Positions 9,426 to 17,952 of a stretch of 64,000 nucleotides of DNA are shown here, piece after piece (position 1 is the first letter of the stretch; each line of letters starts with the position of its first letter). Origin of the DNA: Sphingomonas telluris (lineage in GTDB: Bacteria > Pseudomonadota > Alphaproteobacteria > Sphingomonadales > Sphingomonadaceae); NCBI RefSeq assembly GCF_022568775.1, contig NZ_JAKZHW010000002.1, positions 199,501 through 263,500 of the forward strand. The letters run 5' to 3'. The translations under genes and the position numbers were made by a program. Under the pieces are notes generated by a model. It worked only from the letters and a program-made list of their open reading frames with translations. It was not told the origin of the DNA and did no database searches.

Positions 9426-10097
9426 TCAGCCGTCCAGCTGAAAGCGCAGCGTGATGACGGTGGTCGAGGCCACCGGACGTCCATCCTCGGTGGCAGGTTT
9501 GTACTTCCAGTGCGCGATGAGATGCTTCCGCGCCGAGGCCAGGAATGAGGGATCTACGCGGCCGACCGGATCGACGGCCACGACCCGACCGTGCTCGTCG
9601 ATAGTCAGACGAAGCTTCAGCAAGGCCTCTTCTTCCAGCCGCCGTTTGTCGTCCGGGTAAGGCGGCTTCACCAGCCAGTCTGGCGTGGCGAAGCGCGCTG
9701 TGACGACAACTGGGAGCGGCGGCGGAGGAACGTAGGGCGGGCCCGCGTCGGTCCCGCTTCCCGTCACTTTGCCGAAGTCCGGCGGGATTGGAGTCGTGTC
9801 GGTCGTGGGCCGGTCGTCTTGCGTCGGGGTGCTGATGACCGTCTTGGGCTGGTCGATAGTGGACTTGGGGTTTTCGGTCTTGGGCGTCGAAGGCTGCGGG
9901 ATCGGCTCCGGCGGCGGCGGGAGGGGTTCCGGCCAGAAGTCGATGACGGTCGGCGGGTTCTTGATCCTGATCGGAAGATCCATCTTCGCCGTCATCAGGG
10001 CGACGATCGCCGCCGCGTGAACTCCAACGATCAGCATGAGTGCGCGAGGGTGACGGCGCTGGTCGCCGAAACCTGGGGTGGGAGCGTAGACGGGCAT
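9426..10097 (-). CDS. TonB family energy transducer
   Basis: A 223-residue TonB-type protein linking the proton-motive force to outer-membrane receptors. It has a cytosolic N terminus, one membrane anchor at about residues 20-39 (LMLIVGVHAAAIVALMTA), a proline-rich periplasmic spacer (about 53-130, with PEPLPPPPEPIPQP) and a C-terminal TonB domain (about 135-223: PPYPDDKRRLEEEALLKLRL, DPSFLASARKHLIAHWKYKP). No exbB or exbD is adjacent. A dyad in its promoter (10126-10142) suggests metal-responsive control. Confidence 0.9.
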   Translation of the reverse strand: MPVYAPTPGFGDQRRHPRALMLIVGVHAAAIVALMTAKMDLPIRIKNPPTVIDFWPEPLPPPPEPIPQPSTPKTENPKSTIDQPKTVISTPTQDDRPTTDTTPIPPDFGKVTGSGTDAGPPYVPPPPLPVVVTARFATPDWLVKPPYPDDKRRLEEEALLKLRLTIDEHGRVVAVDPVGRVDPSFLASARKHLIAHWKYKPATEDGRPVASTTVITLRFQLDG

Positions 10098-10125
10098 ACC
10101 GGCTCTCCTTCTCTGCGATCATGCA

Positions 10126-10142
10126 ATGTTACATCATTACAT
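10126..10142. promoter_or_regulatory. Imperfect dyad in the TonB promoter
   Basis: ATGTTACATCATTACAT has arms ATGTTA and TTACAT-like that pair in 5 of 6 positions, 28 bp upstream of the TonB-family ATG in an AT-rich patch unlike the surrounding sequence. It resembles metal-regulator (Fur/Zur-type) operators, but the regulator cannot be named from sequence. Confidence 0.4.
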
Positions 10143-10187
10143 TTTTCGAGCAAGAGGAATTGCATCAGCCCTTAGCGGCGGCAGCGA

Positions 10188-11504
10188 TTAGCGCTTGGCG
10201 GCGGCCTTCAGCCTCTGGATCGCGCGGTCCTTGCCCATACGGGCGACAAGACCGGCCATCTCCGGACCGCTGTCGCGGCCGGTGAGCGCGAGGCGTAACG
10301 GATGGAACAGCTCGCGGCCCTTGCGGCCGCTGACGGTCTTCAGCTCGCCGGTGAGCGCCTTCCATGGCTCGGCAGCCCAGTCGAGGCCCTCCGCGATGCT
10401 GGCAGCATCTTTCATCATGAGCCGCTCGTCGTGCGCGAGCTCCGGCACTTCGACATCCCCGTGCAGCACGTCGAACCAGTCGCTGAAGTCGGACAGCCGT
10501 TCGAGGTTCGGCCTCAGGAGGATCCAGTCCTCCTCCCTCGCGGCGGCAGGCAATCTGTCAGCGACAGCCGAATGCTCCAGCCGATGCAGCAGGCGTGCGT
10601 TGATCAGCTCCACGTCGTGCGGGTCGAAATGCGCGGGTGCTCGCCCGAAGTGAGCAAAGTCGAACCCGTCCACCAACTCCTCGAGCTTCAGGGGCTCAAC
10701 CGGCTGCGAGGTGCCGATGCGGCCGAGCACATCCAGCATCGCCAGCGGCTCGACGCCTTCCTCCCGCAGATGCTCAGCGCCGTAGGAGCCCAGGCGCTTC
10801 GAGAGCTTGCCCTCGGCAGCAACCAGCAACGCCTCGTGCGCAAAGTGCGGCGGCTTCGCGCCCAGCGCCTCGAACATCTGGATCTGCGCCGCGCTGTTCG
10901 TGACGTGGTCCTCGCCGCGAACGATGTGCGTGATGCCAAGGTCGACATCGTCGATCACGCTGGGGAGCAAATACAGCCAGCTGCCATCCTCACGGCGGAC
11001 AACGGGGTCGGACAGCAGCTTCGGATCGAACCGCTGCGGGCCGCGAATAAGGTCGTTCCACTCGATCGGCGCGTCATGGTCGAGCTTGAAGCGCCAATGC
11101 GCCTGGCGGCCTTCCGGCACGGGAGCGTCGGCAGCCTTCCGCTCGTAGACTGGCGGCAGGCCGCGTCCGAGAAGCACCTTGCGACGCAACTCAAGCTCCT
11201 CGGGGGTCTCGTAGCAGGCATAGACCCGCCCGGCCGACTTCAGGCGATCGAACTGGCGTTCGTAGTTGTCGAAACGCTGCGACTGCCGAACTTCCGAATC
11301 CCACAGCAGCCCGAGCCATGTGAGATCGTCGCGAATGGCCTCCACGAATTCCTCCCGGCTGCGTTCGCGGTCGGTGTCGTCGATGCGCAGCAGGAACTTG
11401 CCGCCGTTCTTCCGGGCAAAGAGGAAGTTGTGCAGCGCCGTGCGGATATTCCCGACGTGCAGGCGCCCTGTCGGCGAGGGTGCAAAGCGAGTGACGACGC
11501 TCAT
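10188..11504 (-). CDS. gltX: Glutamyl-tRNA synthetase
   Basis: A 438-residue class I synthetase. The N-terminal signature FAPSPTGRLHVGNIRTAL carries the HIGH-equivalent HVGN; the KMSKS-equivalent is KLSKRLG, followed by LREEGVEPLAMLDVL. Length is short for GltX (E. coli 471) but common for alphaproteobacterial copies. Alphaproteobacteria often have two GltX proteins, one of which charges tRNA-Gln, so which tRNA this copy prefers is uncertain. It starts one base after the META-protein stop and looks like the third gene of a nadE-META-gltX run. Confidence 0.94.
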   Translation of the reverse strand: MSVVTRFAPSPTGRLHVGNIRTALHNFLFARKNGGKFLLRIDDTDRERSREEFVEAIRDDLTWLGLLWDSEVRQSQRFDNYERQFDRLKSAGRVYACYETPEELELRRKVLLGRGLPPVYERKAADAPVPEGRQAHWRFKLDHDAPIEWNDLIRGPQRFDPKLLSDPVVRREDGSWLYLLPSVIDDVDLGITHIVRGEDHVTNSAAQIQMFEALGAKPPHFAHEALLVAAEGKLSKRLGSYGAEHLREEGVEPLAMLDVLGRIGTSQPVEPLKLEELVDGFDFAHFGRAPAHFDPHDVELINARLLHRLEHSAVADRLPAAAREEDWILLRPNLERLSDFSDWFDVLHGDVEVPELAHDERLMMKDAASIAEGLDWAAEPWKALTGELKTVSGRKGRELFHPLRLALTGRDSGPEMAGLVARMGKDRAIQRLKAAAKR

Positions 11505-11505
11505 T

Positions 11506-11943
11506 CTAACGCCGGGTCAGGGTTGCGGTGCCGCCGTTGCCGGATAGCTGAACTTCACGCCCCTCCTTTGAGAAAAGAGCGATGTTCGCTCCCTTCAGCG
11601 CCCGCTCGATCTCATTCTCGTTCGTGGTCTGGTTGCGGCCGCAATGCCCCGTCGACATCGGGCTGAACGCGACGATGTTGCCGTCCTGCGTGTAGCTCCA
11701 GGCAAAGGTCACGCATTCCGAATGCACCGTGGCTTTGTCGGCGGTGATGCTCGCGGTCATCGGGAAGACCTGCTGCAGTGGCTTTCCGCCCAACGCGGTC
11801 ACGCTCCACTCACCCGCCAGCGATGGCACGTCTGCCGGCTTCTCCCTGGCAGCGGGCTTTTCGGTCTGGTTGGCAGCCGGCTCGTTCGCCGACGGCGAGC
11901 ACGCCGCGACCAACAGGGTGGCGATCATCGTCAGTTGTTTCAT
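11506..11943 (-). CDS. META-domain-like lipoprotein
   Basis: A 145-residue exported protein with lipobox TLLVAAC (Cys15). After a low-complexity linker the segment SLAGEWSVTALGGKPLQQ starts a HslJ/META-like domain, ending FSKEGREVQLSGNGGTATL; a central pair of Cys (HSECVTFAW, TGHCGRNQ) could form a disulfide. META proteins are often linked to heat or antibiotic stress, but function here is unknown. Its start overlaps the nadE stop (ATGA), so it is translationally coupled to nadE. Confidence 0.75.
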   Translation of the reverse strand: MKQLTMIATLLVAACSPSANEPAANQTEKPAAREKPADVPSLAGEWSVTALGGKPLQQVFPMTASITADKATVHSECVTFAWSYTQDGNIVAFSPMSTGHCGRNQTTNENEIERALKGANIALFSKEGREVQLSGNGGTATLTRR

Positions 11944-13616
11944 CGCGGAAGCTCCACCTCGGGTCCGGTGTGGAAGAAGTTGCTGATGGGGTAACGCCGG
12001 TCGCGGCCGAAGTTGCGCACGCCGATCTTCACGCCCGGTGGCGCCTGGCGGCGCTTGTACTCTGCCTTGAGCACCAGCTGCTCCATCTTCGCGACCAGTT
12101 CGAGCGGCTCGCCCGTGGCGTTCGCCACCTCGCGCACCGACATCTCCTTGTCGATCAGCCCTTCCAGGATGCGGTCGAGGTCGGAGTAGGGCGGCAGGCT
12201 GTCCTCGTCCTTCTGATCGGGGCGCAGCTCGGCCGACGGCGGCTTGGTGATCACGTTCGCCGGCATGACCGGACCGTCCGGACCCAAGGCGCCCTCGGGT
12301 TTGTTGCGGTTGCGCCAGCGCGACAAGGCAAACACGGTCGTCTTGTAGGCGTCCTTGAGCACATTGTAGCCGCCGGACATGTCGCCATAGAGCGTTGCAT
12401 AGCCCACGCTCATTTCGCTCTTGTTCCCGGTCGTAAGCAGCATCGGCCCGAACTTGTTCGACAGGGCCATGAGCGCGACCATGCGCAGCCGCGCCTGCAG
12501 ATTCTCCTCCGCAAGACCAGGCGTCGTTCCCGCGAAAGCCTCCTTCAGCGCCTCGTCGAAAGCGGCCACTCCGGGTGCGATGGAAATGACGTCATGACGA
12601 CATCCGAGCAGTTCCGCGCACTCGCGCGCGTCGGCCAAACTCTCCTCCGACGTGTACTTCGACGGAAGCATGACGCACCAGACCTTGTCCGCCCCAAGCG
12701 CATCGACCGCGATCGCTGCGGAGAGCGCGCTGTCGATCCCTCCCGAGAGACCGAGGATCACCCCCGGAAAGCCGTTGCGAGTCACATAGTCGCGCAAGCC
12801 GACGACCATCGCGCGATAGACATCCTCCGGGAAAGGATCGAGCTGATGCTCGGCGCGGGTCCTGCAGAGCCAACCCTGGGGGCCGCGCTGCCACTCGGTC
12901 AGAAGCAGCTCCTCCTCCCAGTCGCAGAACTGCACCACGCGCTCGCCGTCGGCGTGCATGATGAAGGAGGAGCCGTCGAACACCAGCTCGTCCTGGCCGC
13001 CCACGCGATTGAGATAAGCGAGCGGGAGGCCGGTCATCGTGACGCGCGACCGCACGAGCAGTGCGCGCTTGTCGTCCTTGTCGAGTTCGTACGGGCTGCC
13101 ATTCGGCACGAGCAGGAACTCCGCGCCCGCATCGGCGAGGTGGGAGCAGACGACGTCCTGCCAGATGTCCTCGCAAATCGGCACACCGATCTTCACGCCG
13201 CGGAACTCGATCGGCTCCGGCAACGGGCCCGAGGTAAACACACGCTTCTCGTCGAACGTGCCGTAGTTCGGAAGCTCGCGCTTGAGCGTCCGGGCGATCA
13301 TCCGGCCGCCCTCGGCGAGGATCATCACGTTGTAGTTGAGGCCGTCCTCATTGTGGATCGAGCCGAACAGCAGAGCAGGGCCGGGCGTCGCGGTCGCGTC
13401 GATCAGCCGTTCCGCCGCCTCCATCGTCCGCCGAACGAACTCCGGCTTCAGCACCAGGTCCTCCGGCGGATAGCCCGTCAGCTGCAGCTCCGGCACCATC
13501 AGCAAGTCCGCGCCGGCCGCCTTCTCGCGCATCTCGAGGATTGCCGCGGCATTGCAGGCAAGATCGCCAACGCGCTGGTTCATCTGGGCAAGGGCGATCA
13601 CGAGCCGGTCGGTCAT
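11940..13616 (-). CDS. nadE: Glutamine-dependent NAD+ synthetase
   Basis: A 558-residue two-domain enzyme making NAD from deamido-NAD, glutamine and ATP. The N-terminal nitrilase-type glutaminase has the catalytic triad in VPELQLTGYPPEDL (Glu), TLKRELPNYGTFDE (Lys) and VPICEDIWQD (Cys). The C-terminal synthetase has the PP-loop LGLSGGIDSALSAAI and TGNKSEMSVGYATLYGDMSGG. Length matches the bacterial fused form. The start ATG is 94 bp from the divergent prs gene; both supply nucleotide cofactors, so the shared promoter region makes sense. Confidence 0.96.
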   Translation of the reverse strand: MTDRLVIALAQMNQRVGDLACNAAAILEMREKAAGADLLMVPELQLTGYPPEDLVLKPEFVRRTMEAAERLIDATATPGPALLFGSIHNEDGLNYNVMILAEGGRMIARTLKRELPNYGTFDEKRVFTSGPLPEPIEFRGVKIGVPICEDIWQDVVCSHLADAGAEFLLVPNGSPYELDKDDKRALLVRSRVTMTGLPLAYLNRVGGQDELVFDGSSFIMHADGERVVQFCDWEEELLLTEWQRGPQGWLCRTRAEHQLDPFPEDVYRAMVVGLRDYVTRNGFPGVILGLSGGIDSALSAAIAVDALGADKVWCVMLPSKYTSEESLADARECAELLGCRHDVISIAPGVAAFDEALKEAFAGTTPGLAEENLQARLRMVALMALSNKFGPMLLTTGNKSEMSVGYATLYGDMSGGYNVLKDAYKTTVFALSRWRNRNKPEGALGPDGPVMPANVITKPPSAELRPDQKDEDSLPPYSDLDRILEGLIDKEMSVREVANATGEPLELVAKMEQLVLKAEYKRRQAPPGVKIGVRNFGRDRRYPISNFFHTGPEVELPR

Positions 13617-13710
13617 GCTGGCGATTTAGCGCGCGAACGGTCTTCGGCAACCTTTACGGGAACGTGACTCGCTCGCTAAGGCTGCTCAAACGTCGACCCG
13701 GGGAGCCGAG

Positions 13711-14643
13711 ATGAAACTGCTTGCGGGCAACAGCAATCCGCCGCTTGCCAAGTCCATTGCCGATTATCTCGAGATCCCGCTGACGGAGGCGAGCGTCCGC
13801 CGCTTCGCCGACGAGGAAGTCTTCGTCGAGATCAACGAGAACGTGCGCGGCGAGGACGTCTTCGTCCTCCAGACGACGAGCTATCCGGCCAACGACAATT
13901 TGATGGAGCTGCTGATCTGCATCGATGCGCTGCGCCGCGCGTCGGCTAAGCGGATCACGGCCGTCGTCCCCTATTTCGGCTATGCTCGACAGGACCGGAA
14001 GCCGGGACCACGCACGCCGATCTCGGCGAAGCTGGTAGCGAACCTGATCACCACCGCGGGAGCGAACCGCGTCCTGTCGGTCGACCTGCACGCGGGGCAG
14101 ATCCAGGGCTTCTTCGACATTCCGACCGACAACCTCTTCGCCGCTCCGGTGATCGCCGCCGACATCCAGGCGCGGCTGTCGAACAAGAATCTGATGATCG
14201 TGTCTCCGGACGTCGGCGGCGTGGTTCGCGCGCGCGGCCTCGCCAAGCGGCTCGACAATGCTCCGCTGGCCATCGTCGACAAGCGCCGCGAGCGGGCCGG
14301 TGAATCCGAAGTGATGAACATCATCGGCGACGTCGACGGACGCACCTGCATCCTCGTCGACGACATCGTCGATTCGGCAGGCACGCTCTGCAACGCCGCC
14401 GCCGCGCTGAGGCAGCAAGGCGCCGAGGAAGTCTTCGCCTATTGCACGCACGGCGTTCTTTCGGGCGGAGCAGCAGCCCGCGTGGCGGCGTCGGAGCTCA
14501 AGGAGCTGGTGGTCACCGATTCCATCTGGAGCGGCGAGCCCGACGAAGACGGCAAGATCCGTCGCCTGACGATCGCGCCGCTGCTGGCGGAAGCGGTCCG
14601 CCGCATCGCCGACGAAAGCTCGGTTTCGAGCCTGTTCGACTAG
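13711..14643 (+). CDS. prs: Ribose-phosphate pyrophosphokinase (PRPP synthase)
   Basis: A 310-residue class I PRPP synthase. Motifs: the ATP-binding [21 protein letters not shown], the metal site [16 protein letters not shown], and the PRPP loop [14 protein letters not shown]. Length is typical. PRPP feeds purine, pyrimidine, His, Trp and NAD synthesis; nadE is divergent. The Shine-Dalgarno is GGGGAG 5-6 bases before the ATG. The SRAP gene follows after 17 bp. Confidence 0.97.
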   Translation: MKLLAGNSNPPLAKSIADYLEIPLTEASVRRFADEEVFVEINENVRGEDVFVLQTTSYPANDNLMELLICIDALRRASAKRITAVVPYFGYARQDRKPGPRTPISAKLVANLITTAGANRVLSVDLHAGQIQGFFDIPTDNLFAAPVIAADIQARLSNKNLMIVSPDVGGVVRARGLAKRLDNAPLAIVDKRRERAGESEVMNIIGDVDGRTCILVDDIVDSAGTLCNAAAALRQQGAEEVFAYCTHGVLSGGAAARVAASELKELVVTDSIWSGEPDEDGKIRRLTIAPLLAEAVRRIADESSVSSLFD

Positions 14644-14660
14644 GCGAGGCGTCCCGGACG

Positions 14661-15245
14661 GTGTGCAACCTCTACCGTCTCGAAAAGAACCCGGACGCCA
14701 TCCGGCGGCTGTTCGCCGAGATCGAAATGACCTTGGAGTTTCCGGAAGGCATTCCGAACTTCGAGCCGCGCGACGTCCGGATCACCGATCGCGCCCCGAT
14801 CGTCCGGTTCAACCGCGACCGTGGCGTAGCGGAGCTCGTCGAGCGCCGCTGGTCCTGGCCCGCGCCGGGCGGCAAGCCGGTCTTCAACATGCGCTCGGAC
14901 GGGCGCGAATTCTCCCGGGACCGCTGCCTGGTCATGGCCGACAGCTTCTACGAATTCACTACTCCTGCCGACGCCAGGCAGAAGCGCAAGGATTGCTGGC
15001 TCTTCCGGCCGTCGAACGAGCAGCCCTTCGCCATCGCCGGCGTGACGCGCAACGACCCGCAGTTCGGCGAGGCGTTCACGCTGCTGACCGTTCCGCCGGG
15101 ACCGGACATACAGCCGTATCACAACCGCCAGATCGCCTTGCTCGGCCTGACCAAGTGGCGGGCGTGGCTCGACGGATCGATCAGCTCGAAAGAAATGCTG
15201 CAGCCGGCGGAAGCGGGAGAGCTAGCGGTCGCCGCCGCGGCCTGA
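14661..15245 (+). CDS. SRAP-domain protein (YedK/HMCES-like abasic-site DNA crosslinker)
   Basis: A 194-residue SRAP protein, which shields abasic sites in single-stranded DNA by a thiazolidine link to Cys2. I choose GTG 14661 because it puts Cys second (MCNLYRLEKN), as the family requires; the open frame extends further upstream inside prs but is not conserved. Other active-site parts are FNMRSDG (Asn), FYEFTTP (Glu) and PYHNRQIALL (His). It is somewhat shorter than E. coli YedK (222). It sits between prs and a cupin gene; no LexA box is obvious directly upstream. Confidence 0.88.
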   Translation: MCNLYRLEKNPDAIRRLFAEIEMTLEFPEGIPNFEPRDVRITDRAPIVRFNRDRGVAELVERRWSWPAPGGKPVFNMRSDGREFSRDRCLVMADSFYEFTTPADARQKRKDCWLFRPSNEQPFAIAGVTRNDPQFGEAFTLLTVPPGPDIQPYHNRQIALLGLTKWRAWLDGSISSKEMLQPAEAGELAVAAAA

Positions 15246-15256
15246 CGGAGGAGCCG

Positions 15257-15616
15257 ATGCACACGGACGTCATCCTCAAGCGCTTCGAGCAGCCCGACGA
15301 GGTCCGCGAATTCCCGCTCGGCAAGTTCGAGCTGGTAACTCTCGGCGGAATGACCATCGGCCGCGCGACCTATCAGCCGGGCTGGCGATGGTCGGTCCAC
15401 GTTGGCGACCAGCTCGGCCAGGCGTCATGTCACATCGAGCATGTCGGAATGGTCGTGTCCGGCTCGGCAACCGCCGCCATGGACGATGGCGAGGTCATCG
15501 AAATGCGCGCCGGGGACGTCTTCTACATCCCGCCGGGACACGACAGCTGGGTCGTCGGCGACGAGCCGTACGTCTCGCTGCACTTCCTCGGCGCCGAGAG
15601 CTACGCGCACGACTGA
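15257..15616 (+). CDS. Cupin-domain protein
   Basis: A 119-residue single-domain cupin. Typical stretches are VHVGDQLGQASCHIEHVGMV, SGSATAAMDDGEVIEM and AGDVFYIPPGHDSWVVGDEP, which give the beta barrel with the usual Gly-Asp and Pro-Gly-His turns. The only partial metal triad (His in CHIEH and PPGHD) suggests possible metal binding. Substrate unknown. It has a strong GGAGGAG ribosome-binding site 3 bases before the ATG and follows the SRAP gene by 11 bp. Confidence 0.8.
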   Translation: MHTDVILKRFEQPDEVREFPLGKFELVTLGGMTIGRATYQPGWRWSVHVGDQLGQASCHIEHVGMVVSGSATAAMDDGEVIEMRAGDVFYIPPGHDSWVVGDEPYVSLHFLGAESYAHD

Positions 15617-15646
15617 CCCTTTTCGATGGAGCCGCGTTGTGGGGCC

Positions 15647-16300
15647 ATGCCACACGTCCTGATCACCGGAGCCAATCGCGGCCTCGGCCTCGAATTCGTC
15701 CGCCAGTACAAGGAGGCCGGCTGGCAGATCACCGCCACCGCCCGGGAATCCAGTCCGGAGCTCGACGCACTGGGCGTCGAGGTCGAGACGCTGGAGATGA
15801 GCGACCTCGATGCGGTCGCGGAATTCGGGAAGCGCTTCGACAGCCTCGACCTGCTGATCGCCAACGCCGGGACCTACGGTCCGCAACAGGTCCGCGACGC
15901 GGAAGCGGCACGCGCCTGGGAAGAGACGTTCGTCGTCAACACGATCGCGCCGTTCCTGCTAGCCCAGTCCGTTCTCCCCGCGGTCAACAAGGCCGGCGGC
16001 AAGCTGATCGCCGTCAGCACCCGCATGGGGAGCATCGAGGACAATGACTCCGGCGGCTTCATCGCCTATCGCTCATCCAAGTCGGCGCTCAACTCCGCTT
16101 GGCGCAGCCTCGCGATCGACAATCCCGGCGTGACCTGCGTCGTGCTCCATCCGGGATGGGTGCAGACCCGCATGGGCGGGTCGTCCGCTCCGCTTCAGCC
16201 GGAAGAGAGCATCGCCGGCATGCGCAAGGTCATTGAAGGGCCGCGCCCGGAGCAATCCGGAGGCTTCTTCGCCTACGATGGCGCGACGGTTCCCTGGTAG
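15647..16300 (+). CDS. Short-chain dehydrogenase/reductase
   Basis: A 217-residue classical SDR of the C-factor/sniffer-like branch. The NAD(P)-binding motif is LITGANRGLGLEFVRQY, the core Asn-Ala-Gly is LLIANAGTYGPQ, and the catalytic Tyr-x3-Lys is AYRSSKSALN with a preceding Ser-rich strand. VVLHPGWVQTRMGG is also characteristic. The ATG at 15647 is preferred over one seven codons upstream because it lies right before PHVLITGAN. Substrate unknown. The next feature is the rpmI promoter. Confidence 0.88.
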   Translation: MPHVLITGANRGLGLEFVRQYKEAGWQITATARESSPELDALGVEVETLEMSDLDAVAEFGKRFDSLDLLIANAGTYGPQQVRDAEAARAWEETFVVNTIAPFLLAQSVLPAVNKAGGKLIAVSTRMGSIEDNDSGGFIAYRSSKSALNSAWRSLAIDNPGVTCVVLHPGWVQTRMGGSSAPLQPEESIAGMRKVIEGPRPEQSGGFFAYDGATVPW

Positions 16301-16309
16301 TCCTCTGAC

Positions 16310-16337
16310 TTGCCTTGAGGCGCCGCCGCCTCTATAG
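16310..16337 (+). promoter_or_regulatory. Probable promoter of rpmI-rplT
   Basis: TTGCCT (16310-16315), 16-bp spacer, CTATAG (16332-16337), followed by GCCCGCGC. The same CTAnRG-plus-GC-rich layout with a TTGC -35 occurs before pheS and tRNA-Leu. It predicts a leader of about 95 nt before rpmI. Confidence 0.5.
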
Positions 16338-16345
16338 GCCCGCGC

Positions 16346-16370
16346 TTTCCAGATCATTGGAAAACCAATG
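16346..16370 (+). promoter_or_regulatory. Mutually exclusive hairpins in the rpmI leader
   Basis: TTTCCA (16346-16351) can pair with TGGAAA (16358-16363), or CATTGG (16355-16360) can pair with CCAATG (16365-16370) around an AAAA loop. The two share bases, so only one can form, as in an attenuator or protein-controlled switch. L20 autoregulates this operon in other bacteria through leader RNA; that this is the target is inference. Confidence 0.4.
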
Positions 16371-16437
16371 GCCCGGCCAAAAGGCATGCCGTGGCGGTTG
16401 GATCATGTCGCGTCCCTCGGGGCGCAAAGGAGACGAA

Positions 16438-16641
16438 ATGCCCAAGCTGAAGACCAAGAGCGGCGTGAAAAAGCGCTTCAAGCTCACGGCGACCGGCAAG
16501 ATCAAGCACGGGGTCGCTGGCAAGCGCCACCGGCTGATCAGCCACAACGCCAAGTACATCCGCCAGAACCGCGGCACCGAAGTTCTCGCCGACGCCGATA
16601 CGGCGCGCGTGAAGCTCTGGGCGCCCTACGGCCTCAAGTAA
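16438..16641 (+). CDS. rpmI: 50S ribosomal protein L35
   Basis: A 67-residue, very basic L35, [20 protein letters not shown] at the N terminus and KYIRQNRG near the end, of normal length. Ribosome-binding AAAGGAG lies 6 bases upstream. It starts the usual rpmI-rplT pair; rplT begins 13 bp later. infC is not present immediately upstream, unlike in E. coli. Confidence 0.97.
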   Translation: MPKLKTKSGVKKRFKLTATGKIKHGVAGKRHRLISHNAKYIRQNRGTEVLADADTARVKLWAPYGLK

Positions 16642-16654
16642 GGAGTAGCGGGAT

Positions 16655-17026
16655 ATGGCACGCGTCAAGCGCGGCGTTACCACGCGCGCAAAGCACAAAA
16701 GGATCCTCGACAATGCGAAGGGCTATTACGGCCGTCGCAAGAACACGATCCGCATCGCCCGCCAGGCTGTCGAAAAGGCAGGCCAGTACGCCTACCGCGA
16801 CCGCAAGGTGAAGAAGCGGAGCTTCCGCGCCCTCTGGATCCAGCGCATCAACGCTGCGGTCCGCGCGGAAGGCCTGACCTACGGGCAGTTCATCCACGCG
16901 CTCAAGCTTGCGAACATCGACCTCGACCGGAAGGTCCTGGCAGACATCGCGATGCACGAAGGCGAAGCGTTCAGCGGCATCATCGCCCAGGCGAAGAAGG
17001 CGCTCGAGGGAAAGGCCGCGGCCTAG
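16655..17026 (+). CDS. rplT: 50S ribosomal protein L20
   Basis: A 123-residue L20, the 23S-binding assembly protein. Signature [20 protein letters not shown], then [20 protein letters not shown] and the globular C-terminal part with [21 protein letters not shown] few residues longer than the usual 117-119 because of an alanine-rich tail (KALEGKAAA). It is closed by a clear intrinsic terminator. Confidence 0.97.
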   Translation: MARVKRGVTTRAKHKRILDNAKGYYGRRKNTIRIARQAVEKAGQYAYRDRKVKKRSFRALWIQRINAAVRAEGLTYGQFIHALKLANIDLDRKVLADIAMHEGEAFSGIIAQAKKALEGKAAA

Positions 17027-17051
17027 CCCTCACACGCTGAAGAACAAGGAA

Positions 17052-17087
17052 GGGCGTCGGAGCTTCGGTTCCGGCGCCCTTTTCTTT
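17052..17087 (+). terminator. Rho-independent terminator of rpmI-rplT
   Basis: GGGCGTCGGA (17052-17061) pairs with TCCGGCGCCC (17070-17079) with one T-G wobble around an 8-nt loop, followed by TTTTCTTT. It ends 5 bp before the convergent membrane-protein gene. Confidence 0.88.
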
Positions 17088-17091
17088 GCGT

Positions 17092-17901
17092 CTAGGCCGG
17101 CAAAGGCCCTTCTTCGCCGGGATGTCGGCCCGCCCGCTGTGGCAGCAGGACGATCAGCGCGATGATCGCCACGGCCAATGCAAGCGATGCGATCGGACGG
17201 CTCAGTTGGAGGCCACCGTTGCTGATCGGCTTGTCCAGGAAATCGCCAACCGTGGCACCAAGGGGCCGCGTAAGAATGAACGCAGCCCAGAACAGGAAGA
17301 CGCGGGAGATGTTCGTCCAGAAGTACAGCGCCGCGGTTAATACCAGCATGGCGCCGAACACCATTGCGCCACCCGAATATCCAAGTCCCGCATCCGCGAT
17401 CCAATCGCCGAGCGCGGTGCCCAATGTCTGGGAAAAGGTGATCGTCAGCCAGTAGAAGGCCTCGGCCTTTGGTGTTGCGACCGTATTAACGTCCACAGTC
17501 CCGAGCGATCGATGCCAGAAGAACAGGGAGGCCAGAACGAGCGCCAGCAGGATCAAGGAGCCGCCCGGATAACCGACGCCCAGGGCCCGATCGGCAAAGT
17601 CGGCCAGCGTCGTACCAGCCGTCGTGGAGGCCGCGATCGTTGCCCAATATAGCCATGGGTTGAAGGCGCGCGCCCTGATCTGCGCAGCGACGAGCACGAT
17701 CAACAATACACCGAAGATCGCCGTGCCAATGAGATAGCCGTTGGGGACAGGGTGCGGCGTGGTTTCGCCCAGCCACGTCATCGTTACCGTGTCACCCGCG
17801 GTTTCTCCGAGGGTCGTGGCGAGGATCTTGATGATCCAGAAGCCCAGCGTGATTGCGGGGACTTTGGAGAGGGCTTCTTGCCGCAATTGCCGATCGTCCA
17901 T
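17092..17901 (-). CDS. COG4705-type multi-pass membrane protein with four internal repeats
   Basis: A 269-residue membrane protein of the uncharacterised COG4705 group. It has about seven to eight hydrophobic helices and four copies of a short helix motif ending in a buried acid: TTLGETAGDT, TAGTTLADFADR, TLGTALGDWIAD and PLGATVGDFLDKP. The evenly spaced Thr/Gly/Asp pattern in helices implies a pore or ion-binding pseudo-symmetric bundle (inference). It lies downstream of aceB on the same strand, 51 bp away, and its stop is next to the rplT terminator. Substrate unknown. Confidence 0.78.
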   Translation of the reverse strand: MDDRQLRQEALSKVPAITLGFWIIKILATTLGETAGDTVTMTWLGETTPHPVPNGYLIGTAIFGVLLIVLVAAQIRARAFNPWLYWATIAASTTAGTTLADFADRALGVGYPGGSLILLALVLASLFFWHRSLGTVDVNTVATPKAEAFYWLTITFSQTLGTALGDWIADAGLGYSGGAMVFGAMLVLTAALYFWTNISRVFLFWAAFILTRPLGATVGDFLDKPISNGGLQLSRPIASLALAVAIIALIVLLPQRAGRHPGEEGPLPA

Positions 17902-17952
17902 CCTCAGCCTCGCGTCACTCGGACGCGTCGATCCTAGCCAAGGCAGCGAGTT

